5,286 nucleotides of DNA from an uncultured Mycoplasmatota bacterium (GTDB lineage: Bacteria > Bacillota_I > Bacilli_A > RF39 > UBA660), in assembly GCA_946494435.1 (NCBI GenBank), contig CAMMBO010000057.1:1-5286 (forward strand). The letters run 5' to 3'. Within the stretch, counting starts at the first letter, position 1. Every line of letters starts with the position of its first letter. The notes below the pieces were generated by a model that saw only the letters and a list, made by a program, of their open reading frames with translations, had not been told where the DNA came from and did not search any database. Made by a program: the position numbers and the translations under genes. Shown here in pieces: positions 1 through 4,310 of this stretch.

Positions 1-46
1 AATAAAAAAGAAAATTAAGTTACTATTCACTAAAATTACAATTTAT

Positions 47-75
47 AGAGTAGATTAATGTCTACTTTTTCTTTT
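47..75 (+). terminator. Weak hairpin terminator of an upstream gene
   Basis: AGTAGA (49-54) pairs with TCTACT (61-66) around a 6-nt loop and is followed by a T-rich tract (67-75). An A-T and a G-T pair may extend the stem outward. The stem has only two G-C pairs, so it is weak. Its place just before the rbgA promoter suits the end of a plus-strand gene lying left of the window. No coding sequence is visible in 1-46. Confidence 0.4.
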
Positions 76-87
76 GGTTAAAAAGTA

Positions 88-96
88 TGATATAAT
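88..96 (+). promoter_or_regulatory. Extended -10 promoter of rbgA
   Basis: TGATATAAT is a perfect extended -10 (TGn plus consensus TATAAT). The -35 area is only a pyrimidine run (about 67-73) with no good hexamer, which is tolerated when the -10 is extended. Transcription should begin near 103, giving a leader of about 25 nt. This is a housekeeping sigma-A type signal. Confidence 0.6.
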
Positions 97-112
97 GAAA
101 TAGATTTTATGT

Positions 113-123
113 GAGGAAGTGAT
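113..123 (+). promoter_or_regulatory. Shine-Dalgarno that fixes the rbgA start
   Basis: GAGGAAGTGAT is close to the anti-SD complement GGAGGTGAT. It covers the in-frame GTG at 119-121, so that GTG cannot be the start. The ATG at 128 is correctly spaced, about 9 nt after GAGGAA. Confidence 0.7.
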
Positions 124-127
124 ATAT

Positions 128-1015
128 ATGTCAAGTGATAATAAAAAAGAGGGGGTTAATAAAATTGGTATCAACTGGTATCCAGGCCATATGGCTAAAA
201 CTAAAAGAGAAATAAGAGAAAAGATTAATCTAATCGATATAATCTATGAAGTAATAGATGCAAGAATGCCTATCTCATCTAAGATTAAAGATATTGATGA
301 TTTAGTTAAAGATAAGCCTAGAATATTAATCATGACTAAGTATGATTTATGTGATAAAAAGGAAACTGATAAATTTATTAGTTATTATGAGAAATTAGGC
401 TATAAAGTAGTACCAGTTGATCTTGCTAATAATAAAAATGTTAAAGAAGTCCTAAACTTGAGTGAAAGTGTTAGTAAAGAATTAAATGATAAAAGAAAAT
501 CTAAAGGACTAAAACCTCGTAACTTAAGAGCGTTAATTATAGGTATACCTAATGTTGGAAAGAGTACTTTAATTAATAGATTAGTAGGTAAGAAAGCTGC
601 AGGAGTAGGGAATAAACCTGGTTTTACTAAGAGTCTATCTTGGATTAGAATTAATAAAGATATAGATTTATTAGACTCCCCTGGTATTTTATGGCCTAAA
701 TTAGAAGACCAATATGAAGCGAGGATACTTGCCATATTTTCATCTATTAAAGAAGAAATACTTAATAAAGAAGATCTAGCTTTGTTTGCTATAGATATCC
801 TAACAAAACTATATAAAGATAAATTAGAAAGCCGTTATAATATCAAAGTAGACAATATGACTAATATAGAAGTAATGGAAGAAATTGCAAAGAAAAGAGG
901 CTGTGTTACTAAAGGTAATATTATTGATTATGAAAGAGCAGCTACTATTATTTTAAATGATATTAAAAATAATGCTTTTAAAGAAATAACTTTAGATAGA
1001 TTAGAAAAAGACTAG
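128..1015 (+). CDS. rbgA: Ribosome biogenesis GTPase RbgA (YlqF)
   Basis: RbgA is a cytoplasmic GTPase that binds the late 45S precursor and promotes maturation of the 50S subunit; in Bacillus subtilis it is essential. This protein has 295 residues, against about 282 in B. subtilis. The G motifs appear in the circularly permuted order of the YlqF/YawG family: G4 as TKYD (70-73), the Walker A/G1 GIPNVGKST (139-147), G2 threonine in PGFT (164-167), and G3 DSPG (183-186) in the family signature DSPGILWP. The N-terminal NWYPGHMAKT (16-25) is also diagnostic. Residues after about 200 fit the C-terminal helical RNA-binding domain. The ATG at 128 is chosen because an in-frame GTG at 119 lies inside the Shine-Dalgarno. 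G4 has Thr for the usual Asn, a tolerated variant in other GTPases. The gene stands alone with its own promoter and terminator, without rnhB, its usual Bacillus neighbour. Confidence 0.96.
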   Translation: MSSDNKKEGVNKIGINWYPGHMAKTKREIREKINLIDIIYEVIDARMPISSKIKDIDDLVKDKPRILIMTKYDLCDKKETDKFISYYEKLGYKVVPVDLANNKNVKEVLNLSESVSKELNDKRKSKGLKPRNLRALIIGIPNVGKSTLINRLVGKKAAGVGNKPGFTKSLSWIRINKDIDLLDSPGILWPKLEDQYEARILAIFSSIKEEILNKEDLALFAIDILTKLYKDKLESRYNIKVDNMTNIEVMEEIAKKRGCVTKGNIIDYERAATIILNDIKNNAFKEITLDRLEKD

Positions 1016-1039
1016 AGTATGGAGCCCTCTAGTCTTTTT
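1005..1039 (+). terminator. Rho-independent terminator of rbgA
   Basis: A perfect 13-bp inverted repeat joins 1005-1017 to 1027-1039 around a 9-nt loop. The core is GACTAGAG/CTCTAGTC, flanked by A5 on the left and T5 on the right. It overlaps the last codons and the TAG stop of rbgA. The A/T symmetry means it could also stop minus-strand transcripts coming from the 1193-1221 promoter. Confidence 0.88.
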
Positions 1040-1055
1040 GTGAGAGATGAACTTT

Positions 1056-1186
1056 GAAAGGATTTTTGTTTATTATGATATCCTTAATAAAGGAGTAATA
1101 ATTATAATAAAAAAACACAAGAAATTAGGTTATCAAAATAGAAATATATATACATGTACTACTTCATAATAAACTTTTCTCCTTTC
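1056..1186. repeat. 131-bp segment bounded by imperfect 23-bp inverted repeats
   Basis: The left end (1056-1078) and the reverse complement of the right end (1164-1186) both read GAAAGGA, five differing bases, then GTTTATTATGA: 18 of 23 identical. The 85 bp between them is AT-rich with no open frame. GAAAGGAG on the minus strand at the right end resembles the ribosome site of the rpn gene at 4298-4305. A small non-autonomous element, a structured small RNA or a gene remnant are all possible; no target-site duplication was established. Confidence 0.45.
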
Positions 1187-1192
1187 ACTATC

Positions 1193-1221
1193 ACTATAAC
1201 AGATAGTTTTATTCTTTGCAA
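1193..1221 (-). promoter_or_regulatory. Orphan minus-strand promoter within repeat A
   Basis: On the minus strand TTGCAA (1216-1221) is followed by exactly 17 bp and TATAGT (1193-1198), with an extended -10 TGT just before the hexamer. It aligns without gaps with the rpn promoter at 4239-4267. A GAAAGGAG ribosome site follows at 1179-1186, but no real gene does, so it appears to be a promoter without its gene, or the promoter of a small RNA. Confidence 0.6.
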
Positions 1222-1324
1222 AAAGTGAATTTTCAAAATCTGGAGTAAAAACAGGTCGAAAATTGGTCAAAAATGGCCAAATTCACGAAAATTCACTCCA
1301 AAATTGGCTCGAATTTTCAAAATT
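1216..1324 (-). repeat. Dispersed 109-bp repeat, copy A
   Basis: Read on the minus strand, this segment aligns gaplessly to 4136-4244 on plus (each pair of positions sums to 5460). Hand counting gives about 84 of 109 identities: about 40 of 43 in the first block, 20 of 39 in the centre, 24 of 27 in the last block. The 12-mer ATTTTGAAAATT occurs near both ends in the same orientation (minus strand 1312-1323 and 1228-1239). The centre can form a hairpin (TTGGCC/GACCAA, one mismatch). The promoter at 1193-1221 overlaps its downstream end. Confidence 0.85.
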
Positions 1325-1348
1325 CATACTTTTAAAAAAAAATACAAA

Positions 1349-1385
1349 AAAAGAAATGTGCGTGTACACTATCCACATTTCTTTT
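1349..1385 (-). terminator. Rho-independent terminator of rpsT
   Basis: A perfect 12-bp inverted repeat (1349-1360 with 1374-1385), core GAAATGTG/CACATTTC, has a 13-nt loop. On the minus strand it is followed by a long T-rich tract. It begins immediately after the rpsT stop codon. The loop itself contains the palindrome GTGTACAC (1362-1369). Confidence 0.88.
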
Positions 1386-1386
1386 A

Positions 1387-1650
1387 TTATTCCATAGCAT
1401 TAACTGCTTTAGTAAGTCTTGATTTTAATCTAGCAGCTTTATTCTTATGAACTAATCCACTAGTACAAGCTTTATCAACTCTTTGTAATGCAATATTTAA
1501 TTTATTAGCAGCTTCTTCTTTGTTACCTGTGTTTACTGCTTTCTCGCAATTCTTAACAGCAGTTCTCATACTAGATCTAACTAAAGTATTAACATCTGCT
1601 TTTCTAGCATTACTACGTACTCTTTTTTTAGCACTTCTAATATTTGGCAT
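1387..1650 (-). CDS. rpsT: 30S ribosomal protein S20
   Basis: S20 is a primary 16S rRNA-binding protein of the 30S subunit, a three-helix bundle that contacts the 5' domain and helix 44. The 87-residue length fits the family (88 in B. subtilis). Landmarks are the N-terminal MPNIRSAKKR and the C-terminal GLVHKNKAARLKSRLTKAVN, both characteristic. The protein is rich in Lys, Arg and Ala, as expected for an RNA-binding helical protein. The start is supported by TGAGGTG (minus strand, 1662-1656) just ahead of the ATG. The gene is monocistronic and divergent from gpr. Its predicted 5' leader is only about 24 nt, so a structured autoregulatory leader of the kind known in some other bacteria is not evident. 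Confidence 0.97.
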   Translation of the reverse strand: MPNIRSAKKRVRSNARKADVNTLVRSSMRTAVKNCEKAVNTGNKEEAANKLNIALQRVDKACTSGLVHKNKAARLKSRLTKAVNAME

Positions 1651-1680
1651 GTTTTCACCTCACTTTTTGTAAACAATCTA

Positions 1681-1709
1681 ATTTTACCAAATAATAGTAT
1701 ATTTTGCAA
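1681..1709 (-). promoter_or_regulatory. Sigma-A promoter of rpsT
   Basis: On the minus strand TTGCAA (1704-1709), a 17-bp spacer and TAAAAT (1681-1686), preceded by an extended -10 TGG, make a strong vegetative promoter. Start of transcription is expected near 1674. It lies upstream of gpr on the other strand, so any spore-specific gpr promoter must share this DNA. Confidence 0.75.
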
Positions 1710-1762
1710 ATATTTTTGTACTTTTTGTTAATAATATAAATAGAAAGAGGGTTGAGATTTAT

Positions 1763-2779
1763 ATGCACGAAGTGGATTTAAGTAAATATAGACTTAGAAC
1801 AGACTTAATAGTAGAGCATCTTAGTAACTTTAAAGGTTATAAAAAAGAAGAGGAACAATATAAGGATATTAAAATAGAAACTATTACACTAGATAAAGAT
1901 AATGCTAAGCTTATCTCTAAAAAAGAAGGTATATATAAGACTATATATTTTGAAGATGTAACAGATGAGAATAACTTTAATAATTTATTACATGCTACTA
2001 CTCTTGCTTTAAAAGACTTATTAAAGAGTATAAATATTGAAGATAATTATAGTGCTTTAATAGTTGGTCTTGGTAATAGAAAAGCAACTCCTGATGCTTT
2101 GGGTCCTCTAACTATTGACTCTATTAAAATAACAAGACAAATAGTAGAGTTAGGACTACCATTAGACTCTAAATATAGAGTAATATCTTCTCTTGTACCA
2201 GGTGTCATGGGAACAACGGGAATTGAGACTAAAGAAATAATAGAAGGGGTAATAGAAAAAACGAAACCGGACTTTTTAATTGTAATCGATGCCCTTGCCG
2301 CTTCAAGTCTTGAACGTATTAATAAAACTATTCAAATAACTGATACGGGTATCCATCCAGGAAGTGGGCTTTTAAATAATCGCTTTGAAATCAGTAAGGA
2401 AACACTTGGACTTCCAGTAATTGCCATAGGTATACCAACAGTAGTAGATGCAACGACTATAGTTAGTAACACTATAAATTATATCTTCAGACATTTCTCT
2501 TATGAAAAAGAAAATATTAATAATAATAAATTAAAACTAGTCCCTCAGTTTAGTAGAGATTATAAAAATCATGATAAGACCTTAAATAAAGAAGAAAGAG
2601 AAGAAGTAATGGGCTTAATTGGTAATTTAGAAGAGGATGAGATTAAAACTTTAATTACTGAAGTACTAACACCTCTAGGTTATAATCTATTAGTAACACC
2701 TAAAGAAATAGACTTTGTTATTGAAAAGTTAAGCCTTCTTTTATCTAAAGCCTTAAATAAAAGCTTAGAATTAAACTAA
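1763..2779 (+). CDS. gpr: Germination protease GPR (zymogen), family A25
   Basis: GPR is made as a zymogen in the forespore and starts degradation of small acid-soluble spore proteins at germination, releasing amino acids and freeing DNA. This copy has 338 residues (B. subtilis about 368). The N-terminal DLSKYRLRTDLIVE matches the family autoprocessing region; by homology cleavage would fall after Asp14 in RTD-L, removing a 14-residue propeptide. The two conserved aspartates proposed as catalytic in the Bacillus megaterium enzyme correspond to Asp111 in TPDALGP and Asp176 in VIDALAASS. Other hallmarks are GVMGTTGIET (147-156), DTGIHPGSGLLNNR (194-207) and GIPTVVDATTI (223-233). A GAGGG ribosome site at 1747-1751 supports the ATG. 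spoIIP follows after 54 nt. In Bacillus, expression is forespore-specific; no convincing sigma-F or sigma-G promoter was recognised here. Confidence 0.96.
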   Translation: MHEVDLSKYRLRTDLIVEHLSNFKGYKKEEEQYKDIKIETITLDKDNAKLISKKEGIYKTIYFEDVTDENNFNNLLHATTLALKDLLKSINIEDNYSALIVGLGNRKATPDALGPLTIDSIKITRQIVELGLPLDSKYRVISSLVPGVMGTTGIETKEIIEGVIEKTKPDFLIVIDALAASSLERINKTIQITDTGIHPGSGLLNNRFEISKETLGLPVIAIGIPTVVDATTIVSNTINYIFRHFSYEKENINNNKLKLVPQFSRDYKNHDKTLNKEEREEVMGLIGNLEEDEIKTLITEVLTPLGYNLLVTPKEIDFVIEKLSLLLSKALNKSLELN

Positions 2780-2833
2780 TTCGACATAATTTTAATAATT
2801 CTTTTATTACTATGTAATAAAGGAGATTTTTTT

Positions 2834-3808
2834 ATGAAGAAAAAGTTTATATCTAAAAGTAAAAAAACTAAAAAAATAAAACCTAAAATCATACTATTCT
2901 TTATTATGATTTTTTCTTCATTCCTTTTAACTATTAAAGCTTTATCTAAATATAATCTTCCTCATCAAAATAGTGACTTAGTAAATTTTCTAATTGAAAA
3001 TAATAATCCTTTTATTGTTAATAGTAAATCTAATTATAGTTATTTTCACCAACTTATGACTAAATTAATAGATTTAGATTTAACAGATCCATTATCGATA
3101 TTAGACACTAATTTTAAAGGGCTAACTAAAAAAACAGATATAGATAATAAAAAGGCTAGAAAAGTAAGTAATGAAGATGTTGTAAATGAAGAACCAACAA
3201 TATATCTATATAATTCTCATGATACTGAAGAATATAAACCCTCATCCTTTGCAGAATATAGTGTTATGCCAACAGTTAAACTATCTGATTATGTTTTAAA
3301 AGAAAAGTTGGAAGATAATGGCTTTAGTGTCTTAATAGAAGAACAATCTATTAGTAGTATTAGAAGTAGTTTAGGACTTAACTATGCTGGAAGTTATGAT
3401 GCTAGCAGAGTTTTAATGGAACAAGCGAAAGTTAATTATCCTAGTCTAATCTATTTTATAGATTTACATAGAGACTCCTTATCTCATGATAAAACAACTC
3501 TAACTTATAATGATAAGAACTATGCTAAAGTAATGTTTTTAGTAGGACTAGAAAATCCTAGTTATCAGGGAAATTTAGACTTTAGTACTAAGATAAGTGA
3601 AATGATAAATGCTAAAGTACCGGGACTTTCTAAAGGTATATATGAAAAAGAAGGTGAGGGAGTAAATGGTGTTTATAACCAAGACTTTTCTAATAGAACA
3701 ATTTTAATAGAAGTAGGGGGACCTGAAAATACAATTGATGAAGTTTATGAGACTCTTCTTGTTTTAAGTGATGTCCTAACAGAGGTGATAAAAAGTGACC
3801 AAAACTAA
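2834..3808 (+). CDS. spoIIP: Stage II sporulation protein P, engulfment amidase/endopeptidase
   Basis: SpoIIP acts with SpoIID and SpoIIM at the sporulation septum. In Bacillus it is an N-acetylmuramoyl-L-alanine amidase and endopeptidase that trims peptidoglycan to drive engulfment. The 324-residue protein (about 401 in B. subtilis) has a lysine-rich cytosolic start, one membrane segment at about 18-36, a variable linker to about 120, then the catalytic domain. Family motifs are IYLYNSHDTEEY (123-134), SYDASRVLMEQA (187-198), IYFIDLHRDS (206-215), FLVGLENP (235-242), and YNQDFSNRTILIEVGGPENT (281-300). His129, His212 and Glu293 are the residues expected at the zinc site by analogy with amidase_3 enzymes. 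AAAGGAG (2819-2825) lies 8 nt before the ATG. In Bacillus spoIIP is sigma-E controlled; no clear sigma-E promoter was found in the short gap after gpr. Confidence 0.94.
   Translation: MKKKFISKSKKTKKIKPKIILFFIMIFSSFLLTIKALSKYNLPHQNSDLVNFLIENNNPFIVNSKSNYSYFHQLMTKLIDLDLTDPLSILDTNFKGLTKKTDIDNKKARKVSNEDVVNEEPTIYLYNSHDTEEYKPSSFAEYSVMPTVKLSDYVLKEKLEDNGFSVLIEEQSISSIRSSLGLNYAGSYDASRVLMEQAKVNYPSLIYFIDLHRDSLSHDKTTLTYNDKNYAKVMFLVGLENPSYQGNLDFSTKISEMINAKVPGLSKGIYEKEGEGVNGVYNQDFSNRTILIEVGGPENTIDEVYETLLVLSDVLTEVIKSDQN
3782..3789 (+). promoter_or_regulatory. Shine-Dalgarno inside spoIIP for the downstream small gene
   Basis: GAGGTGAT, an eight-base match to the anti-SD complement, lies within the last codons of spoIIP. 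It is correctly spaced for the GTG at 3795, which precedes the spoIIP stop. This sets the unusual GTG start and indicates translational coupling. Confidence 0.75.
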
Positions 3809-4118
3809 TCTTGCCAGACTAATTATTATAATTTTGATATTTCTTTTCTTTGTTTTATACTTTATGCAAGCTTCAGGATATAATGAATATACAAGGAATA
3901 GAGAAAATATGTTAACAGAAGAACAGATAAAAGAGTATGAAGAAGATATAGAAGCAGGGAAAGATGTAACTATCAAAGACTATCTTAATAAAGATAAAGT
4001 TAATTATGATAATAAAGTATCAGACCTAGGTTTAGACTTATCAGAATTAATAGGAGATGTTTTTAATAAAGGAATGAATGCTTTCTTTGAGATGTTAAAT
4101 GAAGCGGTATCTTCTTAA
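3795..4118 (+). CDS. Small single-pass membrane protein, positional counterpart of YqxA
   Basis: Not firmly recognised by sequence. The 107-residue protein starts at GTG, overlaps the spoIIP end by 14 nt and has a near-perfect ribosome site, so it is probably co-translated with SpoIIP. It has a short basic N-terminus, a hydrophobic segment at about 8-25, then an acidic soluble part with a charged helix (about 40-55) and an amphipathic C-terminal helix (about 76-105, with LGLDLSELIGDVF). With Nin topology the bulk would lie outside the membrane, or in the intermembrane space during engulfment. In Bacillus the same slot after spoIIP holds yqxA (DUF3679), also a short protein with an N-terminal membrane helix and a C-terminal amphipathic stretch. 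Orthology is inferred from position and architecture only. A role near SpoIIP is plausible but unproven. Confidence 0.8.
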   Translation: MTKTNLARLIIIILIFLFFVLYFMQASGYNEYTRNRENMLTEEQIKEYEEDIEAGKDVTIKDYLNKDKVNYDNKVSDLGLDLSELIGDVFNKGMNAFFEMLNEAVSS

Positions 4119-4135
4119 AAAATAAAATTTATATA

Positions 4136-4244
4136 AATTTTGAAAATTCGAGCGATTTTTGGCGTGAATTTTCGTGAAAAAGGGCATTTTTTGATAAAAT
4201 TGCCTCTTTTTTTGGCTCAGATTTTGAAAATTTGCTTTTTGCAT
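4136..4244 (+). repeat. Dispersed 109-bp repeat, copy B, leader of rpn
   Basis: Gapless inverted homologue of 1216-1324. Identical blocks include an 18-mer at 4136-4153, GTGAATTTTCGTGAA at 4164-4178 and CAGATTTTGAAAATT at 4218-4232, all with the same spacing in both copies. ATTTTGAAAATT occurs twice in direct orientation (4137-4148, 4221-4232). The centre forms a hairpin and the downstream end carries the rpn -35. It lies directly upstream of a nuclease gene of a mobile family, so it is most simply read as that gene's conserved leader. Confidence 0.85.
4177..4213 (+). terminator. Terminator-like hairpin in repeat B
   Basis: GGCATTTT (4183-4190) can pair with AAAATTGCC (4196-4204) with one bulged T. 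A run of A (4177-4181) precedes it and a T7 run (4207-4213) follows it. It would end the gpr-spoIIP-small gene transcript before the rpn promoter. The stem has only three G-C pairs, so efficiency is uncertain. Confidence 0.55.
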
Positions 4245-4267
4245 TACTTTTCTCCTTATGCTAGAGT
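4239..4267 (+). promoter_or_regulatory. Promoter of the rpn gene
   Basis: TTGCAT (4239-4244), a 17-bp spacer and TAGAGT (4262-4267) with an extended -10 TGC. Its elements align exactly with the orphan promoter of copy A, although the spacer between them has diverged (about 5 of 17 identical). Conservation of just the promoter elements supports function. The start of transcription should lie near 4274. Confidence 0.65.
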
Positions 4268-4273
4268 GTAATC

Positions 4274-4287
4274 ACTTTCTGGAAAGT
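4274..4287 (+). promoter_or_regulatory. Perfect 14-bp palindrome at the predicted rpn transcript start
   Basis: ACTTTCTGGAAAGT, reading ACTTTC/GAAAGT across a TG centre, sits at the expected transcription start, 11 bp before the ribosome site AAAGGAG (4299-4305). It could be a repressor operator or a short 5' hairpin. It is absent from copy A, so it is not part of the shared repeat core. Confidence 0.35.
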
Positions 4288-4310
4288 ATGTAATTAAGAA
4301 AGGAGAATTT

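Larger units (their letters stand above)
1016..1386. other. Gene-free interval between convergent rbgA and rpsT
   Basis: No convincing coding sequence is present on either strand. The longest start-to-stop stretches with a plausible ribosome site are tiny: a 7-codon frame from ATG 1075 on plus, and a 17-codon frame from ATG 1155 on minus. The interval instead holds the rbgA terminator, a 131-bp imperfect inverted-repeat structure, a minus-strand promoter, copy A of a dispersed repeat and the rpsT terminator, listed separately. It may be a decayed insertion. Confidence 0.7.

Noticed and set aside
119..127. GTG at 119 as the start of rbgA, adding three residues.
   Set aside because: It lies inside the Shine-Dalgarno itself, only 2 nt after GAGGAA. 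The ATG at 128 has proper spacing.
400..735. 111-codon minus-strand open frame inside rbgA.
   Set aside because: It is fully antisense to a clear RbgA core, has no ribosome site, and its hydrophobic composition is the mirror of the AT-rich sense codons.
1058..1085. Short hairpin AAGGAT/ATCCTT as a second terminator after rbgA.
   Set aside because: Six pairs around a 16-nt loop with no T-tract after it; the 1005-1039 terminator is sufficient.
1697..1736. Sigma-F or sigma-G promoter for gpr (GTATA at 1697-1701, or TGCAAA at 1705-1710 with AATAATA at 1730-1736).
   Set aside because: No acceptable -10 stands at the right distance from GTATA, and the second pair has a 19-bp gap and a weak -10. 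Such matches are expected by chance in AT-rich DNA.
2780..2833. Sigma-E promoter for spoIIP using TATGTAAT at 2811-2818.
   Set aside because: No convincing -35 is present at the required spacing; read-through from gpr explains expression equally well.
3776..3976. 66-codon minus-strand frame over the spoIIP/small gene junction.
   Set aside because: It is antisense to two supported genes; its composition is explained by the complement, and no start signals are present.
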